Notes: generated from the letters alone by a model not told the origin. Counted from the stretch's first letter, positions 16,650 to 25,865 are shown. The stretch: DNA of 64,000 bases from Acidobacteriota bacterium (GCA_021792795.1 JAJYUB010000012.1:1-64000), one strand, 5' to 3'. Numbers and translations: made by a program.

Positions 16650-17252
16650 GTGGATTTTGTTCGCCGATGGGCGGTGGTTAAGTTGATCAATCCCGATGCA
16701 GCGGTGAAGTGGATTTGGATCGTGTTCGGCAGCTTCTGGCTGCTGGCGGCGTTCACCCAAAAGCGCAGCGTTCGACGGCAAAGCATCGATTCCCGCCTTC
16801 TGCAGATGTCAGTTGTCCTGCTGGCCCTTGCCCCGTTCTATATCGCAGGCCGAAGATTCGGAATCTTGCGTGAGCATTTTCTTCCCAAGACGGCGGATAT
16901 CCAGTACATTGGCCTGCTGCTGATGCTGATCGGGCTCGGCTTTGCTGTCTGGGCGCGTTTTACGCTGGGGCGCAACTGGAGCGGAATGGTCACTGTGAAG
17001 GAGAATCACGTCCTGATTACGCATGGCCCCTATGCATGGGTGCGGCATCCGATTTATACAGGCATTCTGCTGGCGCTGCTGGGCACCGCAATCGTCGGCG
17101 GAATCTTCGCAAGCCTGGTCGCGGTGGCGGTGGCGACACTCGCGCTGTGGTTGAAGCTGCGCACGGAGGAGAAGTTTATGACTGAAACCTTCGGCGAGCA
17201 GTACACGGCCTATCGACAGCGGGTCAAGGCGCTGATTCCTCATGTCATTTGA
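16650..17252 (+). CDS. Isoprenylcysteine carboxyl methyltransferase family membrane protein
   Basis: The protein is 200 aa starting at GTG 16650. It has four to five membrane helices, and the C-terminal half carries the ICMT/PEMT-type S-adenosylmethionine-binding signature: ITHGPYAWVRHPIYTG (about residues 126-141) and the acidic cluster RTEEKFMTETFGEQYTAYR. In bacteria these integral-membrane methyltransferases act on lipids or small thiols; the substrate here is unknown. Acylphosphatase follows on the same strand. Confidence 0.8.
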   Translation: MDFVRRWAVVKLINPDAAVKWIWIVFGSFWLLAAFTQKRSVRRQSIDSRLLQMSVVLLALAPFYIAGRRFGILREHFLPKTADIQYIGLLLMLIGLGFAVWARFTLGRNWSGMVTVKENHVLITHGPYAWVRHPIYTGILLALLGTAIVGGIFASLVAVAVATLALWLKLRTEEKFMTETFGEQYTAYRQRVKALIPHVI

Positions 17253-17330
17253 TTGGCGGCGAAACCGCAGGCGGAATTTATATTCCGTGGGTTGCGCGAT
17301 TCTCTTTCCATCTGCGACACTGCCCTTGCT

Positions 17331-17615
17331 GTGACGGTTTGCCACTATCTCGTAAAAGGTCGCGTGCAGGGGGTGGGCTTTCGCTGGTTTGTGCAGCGCG
17401 AGGCCTTTGAGCTTGGCCTGCGCGGCTGGGTGCGCAATACCGCGGACGGCGATGTGGAAGTGTTGGCGGCGGGCAGCGAAGAGCAGATCCGCAAGCTGCA
17501 CGCAATTTTGGCGCGAGGCTCGCGTGGTTCGCGTGTCGATGGCATTGAGCAGCGCCAGAGACCGGAAGCCGAGGCGGAAAGCCTGCAGGCATTTGAGATT
17601 GAAGGAGCGTGGTGA
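17331..17615 (+). CDS. acyP: Acylphosphatase
   Basis: The protein is 94 aa from GTG 17331, the usual family size; the frame extends upstream but only with unrelated sequence. The signature GRVQGVGFRWFVQREA supplies the phosphate-binding loop and catalytic Arg, and GWVRNTADGDVEV supplies the catalytic Asn. It hydrolyses acyl phosphates such as carbamoyl or 1,3-bisphosphoglyceryl phosphate in the cytoplasm. Confidence 0.9.
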   Translation: MTVCHYLVKGRVQGVGFRWFVQREAFELGLRGWVRNTADGDVEVLAAGSEEQIRKLHAILARGSRGSRVDGIEQRQRPEAEAESLQAFEIEGAW

Positions 17616-17761
17616 GCGCCGGCGGTCCTCCGTCGGGCGCCGACCGCAGGATGACAATTGTTGATCCCACCGTGGCCGCCCAGTCACCCCTGTGGGCACA
17701 AATCGCCCGCCGGGGACCCCGACATGCGGCGAGGAGGGGCACCTGAAGTTTGCAATCCCGC

Positions 17762-17793
17762 TCAAGCCAAAAGACGGCTTGAATGAGGCACCC
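17762..17793. repeat. Hairpin repeat, TCAAGCC arms, GAGGCACCC tail
   Basis: TCAAGCC (17762-17768) pairs with GGCTTGA (17776-17782), followed by ATGAGGCACCC. Upstream, 17690-17745 holds related GC-rich degenerate repeat sequence (GCCCGCCGGGGACCCC). The interval 17616-17858 has no gene. Confidence 0.65.
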
Positions 17794-17858
17794 GGCCTTA
17801 AGAGATGGCGCGATTGGATAGACCCGAAAAGTACAAATCAGAAGGAGAACCGCCGCAA

Positions 17859-18401
17859 ATGTCACGACTGGAAATCGATTGTGAGCCGCTGAAGAAGTTG
17901 ATTCGCACTGTACCGGACTTTCCCAAGCCCGGGATCCTTTTTTACGACATCACCACGCTGCTGAAAGACAAGGGCGGTTTTGCCATGCTGATCGATGCGC
18001 TGGCCGCGCATTATTTTGAGAAGGACATCGACCTGGTGCTGGGCATTGAGGCGCGCGGATTCATCTTCGGTCCGGCGCTGGCGTATCGGCTGAACGCGGG
18101 GTTTGTGCCGGTACGCAAGCCGAAAAAACTGCCGGCAAAAACGGCGCGGGTCACCTACGACCTGGAATACGGCACCGATGCGCTGGAGATCCATCTGGAC
18201 GCAATCGAAAGCGGACAGCGCGTGGCGATCGTCGATGACCTGCTGGCCACCGGCGGCACCATGGAAGCGACGGTGAAGCTGGTGCGCCAACTGGGCGGGG
18301 AAATTGCCGGGCTTGCATTCGCCGTGGAGCTGGATTTTTTAAAAGGGCGCGAGCGCTTTGAAGGGCTTGATGTCTTCAGCCTGCTGCACTACAACGAATA
18401 G
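17859..18401 (+). CDS. apt: Adenine phosphoribosyltransferase
   Basis: The protein is 180 aa from ATG 17859, chosen for the GAAGGAG site at 17841 and family length. It salvages adenine to AMP with PRPP. Motifs: [15 protein letters not shown] at the N-terminus, [15 protein letters not shown], and the PRPP loop [16 protein letters not shown]. Ends with LFHYNE-like LLHYNE. The next gene is era on the same strand, 146 bp downstream. Confidence 0.95.
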   Translation: MSRLEIDCEPLKKLIRTVPDFPKPGILFYDITTLLKDKGGFAMLIDALAAHYFEKDIDLVLGIEARGFIFGPALAYRLNAGFVPVRKPKKLPAKTARVTYDLEYGTDALEIHLDAIESGQRVAIVDDLLATGGTMEATVKLVRQLGGEIAGLAFAVELDFLKGRERFEGLDVFSLLHYNE

Positions 18402-18547
18402 CAACAAAGGCCCCCGGATAAATGTCGGACATGCGGCGGAGATTGCTATCAGTGCGCTACCCGAATGATTCGTTCGGCGAGGACGTAAACCGAGCGCCAA
18501 AGAGGCCGGTTGCGTTGTCACGCGGCGGTGGGTAGATACTGGAAGCT

Positions 18548-19657
18548 ATGCCTCTTCGTTCTGGATTTGTTTCGATACTGGGCCGGCCGAATGCCGGCAA
18601 GTCCACGCTGGTGAATGCGCTGGTGGGCGAAAAAGTCGCCATTGTGACGCGCAAGCCGCAGACCACGCGGAACCGCATCCACGGGGTGCTGGAAGTGGAC
18701 GCGGTGAAGGGCAAGCATCCGGCGGCGCAGATCGTTTTCGTCGATACGCCGGGCGTGCACAAGCCCGCCAATCTGCTGGACAAGCGCATGTTGCAGGAGG
18801 TCTACGGCGCGCTGGAAACGCGCAACGTGGTGCTGCATGTGGTGGACGTGACGCGGCGGCTGCGCCTGCCAGCAGCCAAAGAAAAAGTGACAGAAATCGA
18901 TCTCGACGCGCCTGCGGAAGAAGAGATCGCTGCGCCTGCGGCGGAAGCACCACGCAGATCGCGGGAGCACTCGCTGGAGAACGAAGACGTTTACATTCTG
19001 GAGATGGTGAAGAAGCTGGAGTGCCCGGTGTTTCTGGTGTTGAACAAGATTGATGCGATCGATACGAAGGAATCGCTGCTGCCGCTGATTGCGCAGTTCA
19101 GCGCGCTGCATAGCTACACCGAGGTGATTCCGGTTTCGGCGCGCGGCGGCGACGGTTTGGAGCGGTTGGTGGAGAAGCTGGTGGAGTACATGCCGGAGGG
19201 GCGGCGGCATTTTCGCAAGGGACAGTTCACGGACCAGCCGGAACGATTTCTGGCGGCGGAAATCATTCGCGAAAAAATCCTGAATTTGACGGGCGAAGAA
19301 GTGCCGTACTCCAGCGCGGTAGTGATTGAGCGATTTGAGGAACGTAAGATGCGCGCGCCGCTGCCGGGCAAACCCAAGCCGAGGCCGCTGACGAAGATCT
19401 CCGCGGCGATATTTTGTGAACGCTCCGGGCAAAAGGCGATCCTTATTGGCAAGGGCGGCTCGATGTTGAAGCAGATTGGCATTGCAGCGCGCAAGGAATT
19501 GGAATCGTTCCTCGGCATGCAGGTGCATCTGGAGCTGTTCGTAAAAATTGCGGACGATTGGCGCGGTTCGAGCGCGTTCCTCGACTCACTCGATTGGCGC
19601 AATCAGTTGGAGGTCCTGGGGAAACACCAGCAGATGAAGGACTCGGCGGACGAATAG
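18548..19657 (+). CDS. era: GTPase Era with an acidic insertion
   Basis: The protein is 369 aa, longer than the usual 300. GTPase motifs are GRPNAGKST (G1), TTRNRI (G2), VDTPGVH (G3), NKID (G4) and SARGGDG (G5). The C-terminal KH RNA-binding domain has GKGGSMLKQIGIAAR. Era binds 16S rRNA during 30S assembly. The extra length is mostly at residues about 108-147, an Ala/Glu-rich stretch (DLDAPAEEEIAAPAAEAP) inserted after the G3 region, where Era proteins normally have only a short loop. Confidence 0.93.
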   Translation: MPLRSGFVSILGRPNAGKSTLVNALVGEKVAIVTRKPQTTRNRIHGVLEVDAVKGKHPAAQIVFVDTPGVHKPANLLDKRMLQEVYGALETRNVVLHVVDVTRRLRLPAAKEKVTEIDLDAPAEEEIAAPAAEAPRRSREHSLENEDVYILEMVKKLECPVFLVLNKIDAIDTKESLLPLIAQFSALHSYTEVIPVSARGGDGLERLVEKLVEYMPEGRRHFRKGQFTDQPERFLAAEIIREKILNLTGEEVPYSSAVVIERFEERKMRAPLPGKPKPRPLTKISAAIFCERSGQKAILIGKGGSMLKQIGIAARKELESFLGMQVHLELFVKIADDWRGSSAFLDSLDWRNQLEVLGKHQQMKDSADE

Positions 19658-19816
19658 AGCAAGGCAAATGCAGAGGCCCTTGGGTCGCCGCAGCGACGAA
19701 AGGATCGCGCGCCCCAATTGAAATGATGCGGAGGGTGGGCTGTCCGGCGAGGAAATCGATCCAACAGGCTGACCGGAAACGCTCGAATATGTTCGGATAG
19801 TAGCTGGGAGTGGCGG

Positions 19817-21700
19817 GTGAGCGAAAAACATCAACAGGAATGGATCGCAGTCTTTATCTTGGCGGTCTGCAGCGCGGTCCTTCAATTACCGATGTACGGA
19901 CAGGGCAACGCTGCCACCGCCGCGCAAGCGGAATCGCCGGAGTTCATCCAACAGGCGCAGACGCTGCGAATTCCGATCAATGTCTTCGGCCGTACCACGA
20001 TTGCGGCGGTCAACGGCCTGAAAGCGTCCGACCTGATTCTGGACGTGGATGGCAAACCGCGCAGCTTTCAACTTTCGCGGCCATGGGACCAAACCGTCAA
20101 CCCGAAAACAGGGCAGCCGGAGGACCGTCCCAACCTGCTGATCATCCTCCCGTTCGATGGGCCGCAGTACCGCAACGATGCGATCGACGACGCGCTCACC
20201 AGCCTGCAGTCGAAGCCGAACCTGGATTGGAACATTTCCATTCTGGACGATGGCGGCGAACAGACCGCGTACACGCGCGACATGGCTACCGCGATTGCGG
20301 AGCTCAAGAGGATTCGAAACGAAAATCCCGCCAATACCGATCTCGAAAGCTGGCGCCGGACCGCCTCGCTTGCCATTGCCAGTATGCGCGTTCTCCCTGG
20401 ACGCCGCGTTGCGATGTCGCTGGGAGACATCTTTCACGAGATGGCTTTCGACGGCGATACGCTGGTCTACGAAAACTTTGAGGCCCACGACGTGGCGTTC
20501 GCCGCTCGCAGCGCTGGCGTTGTGATTTATGCCGCCGACAGTTTTCACGAAATCGGCAGTCTGCGGGGACTGTTCCCGTACTACTACACGCTTGGCTTTG
20601 GCCCATGGATGCTGCTGACTCGGGACGACCATCTGGAGGGCTGGATCTCCAATTTTGCAGACGACACTATCCAAGAGATCCAGAAGGATGGAATGGGCGC
20701 GTACGATCTCGATGTGCATCTAGACCCGAAACAGATGGATGGGCAGGCGCATGCCGTGTCCGTCACGTCGCGGCGTCGAGATGCGATTGTGAACGCTCCC
20801 ACGTTCTACATGGCGCCCAGCCTGGCGCAACTGCAGGAACTGTCCAAAGGCTCGGCAGCGCTGCGGCAGGCGCTGCAATCGCCGTCTTCGGATGCCGGCT
20901 CGCCGCTGCAACTGGGCACGCAAGTGGAATATTTTCCGCATCGCGGCGGCCATACAGGGACCCAAATCATCAGCGCGGGAATCCTCTGGGCCTCGGCCAC
21001 GCCTCCTCCGCCCCACGTGGAAGTGGCGATGCAGATGCAACAAATCGACACTGGACTGATGATGGGAACGATCGTGGGCCGAATGGACTGGTCTTCTGCT
21101 GAGCCGGTTTGGACGATCTCCGCAGACGTAAATCCCGGGGCGTATCGGCTGCGCATCGCGGCTGCGGATCCGACGGGAAAAATTGCGGTGGGAGCGACCA
21201 GGGAACTCACAGTGGCGTCGCCCAGTCCCGGGGAAACGGTTCGGATCAGTTCGCTGGCGATCGGCAAATCGTGCGTCTTTGCTCCACCGTTGCCGCAAGC
21301 CGTCAACCACGCGTCGACGACAAATTACTTGCAGGCCGGCAATTGCACGATCCAACTGGAGCCGAGCCATTCATTTTCTCCGGACGATGTCCTCTGGACG
21401 CTGGCGCGCATTACTCCGGTCGGCAAGCTGGCGCAGCGTCCGTCCAAAGACTGGAAAGGCAGCTTCGTTCTGGTCGACGAAAAAGGTTCGAAGCTGGAGG
21501 AAGTGCCGGTGGCATGGCTCACTGCGAAAGACGGCAGTTTTATCGCGACGGCGGCCATCCAGCTCGGCGATCCGAAACTGAAGCTGACCAATGGGGAATA
21601 CGATGTGTGGTTTACGCTGAAAGGCCCGGGGATCGAGCGCGATTATGCAGAGGATGCGCCATTTTTGGTGTATGGCGCTGGGGATTCTGTGAGCAAGTAG
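19817..21700 (+). CDS. VWFA-related domain protein, secreted (Acidobacteria type)
   Basis: The protein is 627 aa from GTG 19817. Residues 1-30 form a signal peptide. Residues about 45-290 match the VWFA-related proteins abundant in Acidobacteriota: INVFGRTTIAAVNGLKASDLILDVDGKP followed by a von Willebrand A-like fold (LLIILPFDGPQYRNDAIDDAL, VAMSLGDI, VVIYAADSFHE). The rest is beta-rich with no named domain. Role unknown; likely an extracytoplasmic adhesion or scaffold protein. Confidence 0.85.
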   Translation: MSEKHQQEWIAVFILAVCSAVLQLPMYGQGNAATAAQAESPEFIQQAQTLRIPINVFGRTTIAAVNGLKASDLILDVDGKPRSFQLSRPWDQTVNPKTGQPEDRPNLLIILPFDGPQYRNDAIDDALTSLQSKPNLDWNISILDDGGEQTAYTRDMATAIAELKRIRNENPANTDLESWRRTASLAIASMRVLPGRRVAMSLGDIFHEMAFDGDTLVYENFEAHDVAFAARSAGVVIYAADSFHEIGSLRGLFPYYYTLGFGPWMLLTRDDHLEGWISNFADDTIQEIQKDGMGAYDLDVHLDPKQMDGQAHAVSVTSRRRDAIVNAPTFYMAPSLAQLQELSKGSAALRQALQSPSSDAGSPLQLGTQVEYFPHRGGHTGTQIISAGILWASATPPPPHVEVAMQMQQIDTGLMMGTIVGRMDWSSAEPVWTISADVNPGAYRLRIAAADPTGKIAVGATRELTVASPSPGETVRISSLAIGKSCVFAPPLPQAVNHASTTNYLQAGNCTIQLEPSHSFSPDDVLWTLARITPVGKLAQRPSKDWKGSFVLVDEKGSKLEEVPVAWLTAKDGSFIATAAIQLGDPKLKLTNGEYDVWFTLKGPGIERDYAEDAPFLVYGAGDSVSK

Positions 21701-21809
21701 ATTGGTTGGGCGACGCGAGTGTGCAGGATCTGTCGATCCCACCGAGTATGGGCACCCGGTACCTTGGCGTACAATCTTTCGGGAATCAGTCAATGCAGAG
21801 GGAGTGGAT

Positions 21810-21983
21810 ATGAGCGAGAGCTGGATGGTTCTACAGACAGCGGGGCAGCGGATCGACTTGGAGCGGGGATTAGAGCGGAAAGAAGTGAAACGTCCCAAGG
21901 AGCCGACGGCTCTACAGATATTTTTGTCCATTCGTCCTGGAGAATTATCGACGACGGTATACTCCGGTCCTTTCTTGGCGTGA
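21810..21983 (+). CDS. Small hypothetical protein
   Basis: A 57-codon frame from ATG 21810 preceded by AGAGGGAG. It encodes a soluble, charged peptide with no recognised family. It ends 7 nt before the next gene, which supports co-transcription, but it may be spurious. Confidence 0.3.
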   Translation: MSESWMVLQTAGQRIDLERGLERKEVKRPKEPTALQIFLSIRPGELSTTVYSGPFLA

Positions 21984-21990
21984 AAGATTA

Positions 21991-22422
21991 ATGCAGCAAT
22001 CCACCGTTACACTCATCGTCGCTGGGCTTGGCATTGGCGGCACACTCGGAGGCATCACTGTCGGTCACTTCCTGACACAATCGTCTCAACGTAAACAGTG
22101 GATACTTGATCGCCGCAAGGAGGAGTGGAGCGAACTTTTGACGGCACTCGCTGAGTCACTCCGAATGGCGCTCAAGCGTTATCAAGGCAGAGTTTTGAGT
22201 GGTGAAGAAGAATATCGGATCGTCGAAGCGCAGTCGAACTGCTTTAGGGTCATTCGAGACCGCATATTCATCGCTGCGGATGTGAAGAACCTTAATCTTG
22301 AAAACCGATGGAGCGCGGCGGTCATGCATCATTCTGAAAACCTTGATGCGCGGAAATTGGGCGCGGCTTACGATGCTATTCGTAATGAGATCGTGGAAGC
22401 AGCCACAAAGAGATCACGCTAG
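21991..22422 (+). CDS. Small membrane-anchored hypothetical protein
   Basis: The protein is 143 aa. Residues 5-28 form one glycine-rich membrane helix (TLIVAGLGIGGTLGGITVGHF). The remainder is a helical cytoplasmic domain (EEWSELLTALAESLRMALKRY). GC content is lower than in neighbours, so it may be an accessory gene. Function unknown; the build (one helix plus helical tail) recurs in uncharacterised bacterial proteins. Confidence 0.55.
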   Translation: MQQSTVTLIVAGLGIGGTLGGITVGHFLTQSSQRKQWILDRRKEEWSELLTALAESLRMALKRYQGRVLSGEEEYRIVEAQSNCFRVIRDRIFIAADVKNLNLENRWSAAVMHHSENLDARKLGAAYDAIRNEIVEAATKRSR

Positions 22423-22507
22423 ACCCATCGCCTCGTCGTCAATCGAAGAGGGCGGTTGGCCCACGCTGCTTCAGAGCACACAGAAACTACCATCGAGTAG
22501 TTTCCCT

Positions 22508-22545
22508 CCCACCCTTCGCAAAGGGCGCGAAGGATGGGGCACCCG
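22508..22545. repeat. Hairpin repeat, CCTTCGC arms, GGGGCACCC tail
   Basis: CCCACCCTTCGC (22508-22519) pairs with GCGAAGGATGGGG (22527-22539), then CACCC. It is followed at once by a second hairpin with ATGTCTC/GAGACAT arms (22561-22580) and a GGGGCACAC tail. The gap 22423-22650 holds only these repeats. Confidence 0.7.
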
Positions 22546-22560
22546 GCTGCAGGCAATCTC

Positions 22561-22588
22561 ATGTCTCAGAGGCGAGACATGGGGCACA
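22561..22588. repeat. Hairpin repeat, ATGTCTC arms, GGGGCACAC tail
   Basis: ATGTCTC (22561-22567) and GAGACAT (22574-22580) form the stem, then GGGGCACAC. It forms a tandem pair with the preceding hairpin. Confidence 0.6.
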
Positions 22589-22650
22589 CATGTTTCGCCG
22601 ATGGGGATGGGGGAATGTGCGATCCTGACCTGATACGCTAGACGTATCTC

Positions 22651-24153
22651 ATGATGGAAAAGCAAACACTTTCTGAGCCGACAACCGCGCACCGATTGCA
22701 TTGCATCGGGTGTGGGGCGGAGATTGCCGGAGCGGAGGCGGCGGAGGATTTTCGCTGTCGCGAGTGCGGCAACCTGTTTGAAGTGGAGTATCCGGAACTG
22801 CTGGTTCGTGGATCCTCTTCCAGGGAGAAGACTTCTCCCATCCTAGCCGCAAACGACGCGGCTAGGATGGGGCACCCAGATTCCATCCTGGCCCCACTCA
22901 AGCCAACAAAAGGCTTGAATGGGCCACCCTCGCATGGGGTGGAAGGTTGGAAAGAACTTTGGCGGAGGCGTCGGTTGTCGCGAGGGCCGCTGGACCGCAG
23001 TGGGGTGTGGCGGTTTCGCGAGCTGCTGCCGTTTATGGCGGACGAGCGCAACGTGGTGACGCTGGAGGAGGGGAACACGCCGCTCTATCATTTGCCGCGC
23101 TGCGCGGCGAGTCTCGGCGTGGAAGATTTGTTTGCCAAGCACCAGGGGATGAATCCGACCGGCTCCTTTAAAGATACGGGGATGACGGCGGCGCTATCGG
23201 TGGCGCATGAGCGGGGATTCGAATGGGTGGCGTGCGCTTCGACGGGGAACACTTCGGCCTCGATGGCGGCGTATGCGGCACGGGCGGGAATGCGGTCGCT
23301 GGTGCTGATTCCCGAGGGAAAAGTGGCGTGGGGGAAGCTGTCGCAGTCGCTGGATTATGGGGCAGTGACGTGCCAGTTGAAGACGGATTTTGATGGCTGC
23401 GTGTCGGTGCTGGCGGAACTGGTGCGGCGCGCGCCGGTGTACCTGCTGAACTCGGTGAACCCGTACCGGCTGGAGGGGCAGAAAACGGCGGCGATTGAGA
23501 TGGCGGAATCGCTGGACTGGCAGGTGCCGGACCATCTGATTGTGCCGGGCGGAAACCTGGCGAACAGCTCGGCGCTGGGCAAAGGATTTCTGGAACTGCG
23601 GGCGCTGGGTCTGATCGATCGGCTGCCGCGGATCAGCGTGATTCAGGCGGACGGCGCGAACCCGCTATTTCTAAGCTGGACCGAACACAAGGGGAAGAAA
23701 TTTTCTCCCGTGGAGGCGCACACGCGGGCGAGTGCCATACGGATTGGAAATCCGGCCTCGTGGAAGAAGGCGGTTGGGATATTGGAGAGCACGGGCGGCT
23801 GGTGCGAGCAGGCGAGCGAGCAGGAGATTGCGCTGGCCAAGGCGGAAATTGGCGCGGAGGGCATTGGGTGCGAGCCGGCCTCGGCGGTGACGCTGGCGGG
23901 GTTGAAAAAACTGGTTGCGCAGGGACATGTCGGGAAGCAGGAAAGCGTGGTTCTGCTGCTGACCGGGCATACGTTGAAGGACCCGGAATATACGATCGAT
24001 TTTCATCGGGGCAAGTTATTGACCGCGCAGGAAACGGCGGCGATGGGCGCGGACCAGCGGAAGCAGATGGAGGCGCTGGCATCGGCTCCGCAGGTGCTGG
24101 AGCCGACGGCGGAGGCAGTGATGCGGGTGCTGGAGGCGGCGGTGCGGGGATGA
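22651..24153 (+). CDS. thrC: Threonine synthase with an in-frame repeat insertion
   Basis: The protein is 500 aa. The N-terminus is a zinc-ribbon-like segment (C18, C21, C36, C39). The PLP domain begins around residue 130 (TLEEGNTPLYHLP), with the PLP Lys K174 in NPTGSFKDTGM and the phosphate-binding STGNTSASMAAYAARAG. It converts O-phosphohomoserine to threonine. Residues about 62-93 are encoded by two adjacent hairpin repeats of the intergenic family (22838-22877 and 22898-22929), which keep the frame open. The gene overlaps thrB by 4 nt. Confidence 0.94.
   Translation: MMEKQTLSEPTTAHRLHCIGCGAEIAGAEAAEDFRCRECGNLFEVEYPELLVRGSSSREKTSPILAANDAARMGHPDSILAPLKPTKGLNGPPSHGVEGWKELWRRRRLSRGPLDRSGVWRFRELLPFMADERNVVTLEEGNTPLYHLPRCAASLGVEDLFAKHQGMNPTGSFKDTGMTAALSVAHERGFEWVACASTGNTSASMAAYAARAGMRSLVLIPEGKVAWGKLSQSLDYGAVTCQLKTDFDGCVSVLAELVRRAPVYLLNSVNPYRLEGQKTAAIEMAESLDWQVPDHLIVPGGNLANSSALGKGFLELRALGLIDRLPRISVIQADGANPLFLSWTEHKGKKFSPVEAHTRASAIRIGNPASWKKAVGILESTGGWCEQASEQEIALAKAEIGAEGIGCEPASAVTLAGLKKLVAQGHVGKQESVVLLLTGHTLKDPEYTIDFHRGKLLTAQETAAMGADQRKQMEALASAPQVLEPTAEAVMRVLEAAVRG
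22838..22929. repeat. Two hairpin repeats embedded in the thrC coding sequence
   Basis: First unit: CCCATCCTAGCCGC (22838-22851) pairs perfectly over 14 bp with GCGGCTAGGATGGG (22858-22871), then GCACCC. Second unit: TCAAGCC (22898-22904) with GGCTTGA (22912-22918), then ATGGGCCACCC. Both have the arm-plus-tail design of the intergenic copies. Confidence 0.8.
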
Positions 24154-25133
24154 GAAAGACTGCTTCGAGCGTGCATCTGCGATTGCCGGCGACCTCCGCC
24201 AATTTGGGGCCGGCGTTTGATACGGGCGCGCTGGCGCTGAAGATGCATTTGGAGATGGATGCCGAGGCGGCGGACCGGTTCAGCATTGCGGCGGAGGGTC
24301 GCGACACCGAGGCGTGCGGCAAGCTGGAAGGCAACCTGGTGCTGGAGACGTACAAGCGGCTGATGGAAGAGAATGGCCGACCGATCCAGCCGCTGCAGTT
24401 GCGTGTGAAGAATGGAATTCCGCTGGGGATGGGTTGTGGATCTTCGGCGGCGGCGCGGCTGGCGGGCATTGCGCTGGCGGTCGAGTTTGGCGAATTGGGC
24501 TGGCAGGAGCGGGAGATTCTGGACGCCTCGGCATTTTTGGAAGGCCACCCGGACAATGCCACGGCCTGCTGGCTGGGGGGAATGACGGTTTCGGCGATTG
24601 CGCCGCGTGCGGCGTCGGAACACGGCGAGACGCCGGTGAGATATCCGAGCATTGCTGTGGGTCGGTTTGAGATCCCCGAGCACTGGAGCGCGGTGATGGT
24701 GTTGCCGCGGGACCCAGTGCGGACGGAGGAGTCGCGAAAGCTGCTGCCGGACTTTTACAGTCGCGCGGATGTCGTACAGAATTTGCAACATAGCTCACTG
24801 CTGGTGGCGGCCTTCGCTTCCGGCAGGGACGACCTGCTGCGGGCGGCGATGCTGGATTGCCTGCACCAGCCCTACCGGGTGGCGATTTGCCCGCTGCTGG
24901 GGACACTGCTGCCTCTGGCGGGGGCTCCTGGCATCCTGGGAGCGGCGTTGAGCGGGGCAGGGCCAGGAATTCTGCTGGTGGTGGAACGAAATCTGGATCA
25001 GGCTGGCCTCGAAAGGCGGCTAGTGGAGGCGCTTGGGAACCGATCGAGCTGCGAAGTGATCGAATGCGGGTTTGAGAGCGAGGGAGCGGGGGCGACGGTG
25101 CGCCGGGATACTCCCATGAATGCAGGGGCTTAA
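24150..25133 (+). CDS. thrB: Homoserine kinase
   Basis: The protein is 327 aa from ATG 24150, which overlaps the thrC stop (ATGA). It is a GHMP kinase: the N-terminal VHLRLPATSANLGPAFD, the ATP-binding loop NGIPLGMGCGSSAAA, and the C-terminal GAALSGAGPGILLVV are all present. It phosphorylates homoserine to make the substrate of ThrC, so the two enzymes act in sequence and are translationally coupled. A strong terminator-like hairpin lies 120 bp downstream. Confidence 0.95.
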   Translation: MRKTASSVHLRLPATSANLGPAFDTGALALKMHLEMDAEAADRFSIAAEGRDTEACGKLEGNLVLETYKRLMEENGRPIQPLQLRVKNGIPLGMGCGSSAAARLAGIALAVEFGELGWQEREILDASAFLEGHPDNATACWLGGMTVSAIAPRAASEHGETPVRYPSIAVGRFEIPEHWSAVMVLPRDPVRTEESRKLLPDFYSRADVVQNLQHSSLLVAAFASGRDDLLRAAMLDCLHQPYRVAICPLLGTLLPLAGAPGILGAALSGAGPGILLVVERNLDQAGLERRLVEALGNRSSCEVIECGFESEGAGATVRRDTPMNAGA

Positions 25134-25506
25134 CCCATAAAGGGAAGCCCGTGACGGTAACTCAAATAATGTTACTCAAGTTTTGTTTACAATACACTTC
25201 GCCGCCGCTAACCTCTTTTTCAAGGGGCAGTTCTGGGGGAGGGCTGCTCTCGCGCCCGTTGATCTTTCACAAGATCCGGGCGCTTTTCTTTTGTCCAAAT
25301 ATTCATGTTCCGGAGCGCCCGCGCAGTGGGAAGTGCGGGCCTTTCCTTTGTTGGAGGAATCTGGTCCAAGCCTGCGACCAAACCGGTTCCTGGCGCATCT
25401 TGTATTCTGGAGAAGTAGAGGCGCAGATCGCGCTGCCAGAGCGGAAGTTAACAACGCGGCCCGAATGCGGCAATGTCGGTTTTGGCAATCTCCAAGGAGG
25501 AAGTGA
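25134..25506. other. Intergenic region thrB-trxA with hairpins
   Basis: 373 bp without a protein gene. It holds a TACAAT box at 25188-25193, a strong hairpin with T-tract at 25252-25292, a second hairpin GCCCGC (25317-25322)/GCGGGC (25335-25340) followed by CTTTCCTTT, and the trxA ribosome site. A short transcript from the TACAAT box to 25292 is possible. Confidence 0.45.
25252..25292 (+). terminator. Rho-independent terminator
   Basis: GCGCCCG (25252-25258) pairs with CGGGCGC (25277-25283), with inner GATCTT/AAGATC pairing, and is followed by TTTTCTTTT. It should end the thrC-thrB transcript or a short RNA that starts near 25200. Confidence 0.75.
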
Positions 25507-25839
25507 ATGGCAGGTCAGGCAGTACTGGAAGTGATGGATGCGACGTTTGAGAAAGAAGTCTTGCAGTCGGTTGAGCCGGTCCTAGTGGATTTTTGGGCAG
25601 CGTGGTGCGGGCCTTGCAGGGCGCTGGCGCCTGTTGTGGACGAAGTTGCGACCCAATATCTGGGCAAGTTGAAGGTGATGAAGATGGATGTGGACAGCAA
25701 TTCCGCCACGCCCATGCGATATGGGATACGAGGCATTCCGGCCCTGCTGTTGTTTAAAGGCGGCAAAGTGGCCGAGCAGATTGTAGGATACGTGCCCAAA
25801 GAGACGATCGACAAGGCGATCCGGAAGCTGGTGGTGTAG
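25507..25839 (+). CDS. trxA: Thioredoxin
   Basis: The protein is 110 aa with the full thioredoxin pattern: VLVDFWAAWCGPCRALAP holds the redox-active WCGPC, and GIRGIPALLLFKGG contains the cis-Pro loop. It reduces protein disulfides in the cytoplasm. An ideal AAGGAGG site lies 6 nt before ATG 25507, which suggests strong translation. A terminator follows at 25866. Confidence 0.96.
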   Translation: MAGQAVLEVMDATFEKEVLQSVEPVLVDFWAAWCGPCRALAPVVDEVATQYLGKLKVMKMDVDSNSATPMRYGIRGIPALLLFKGGKVAEQIVGYVPKETIDKAIRKLVV

Positions 25840-25865
25840 AGGATTTTTCTGAAGTGGAAATGAAG

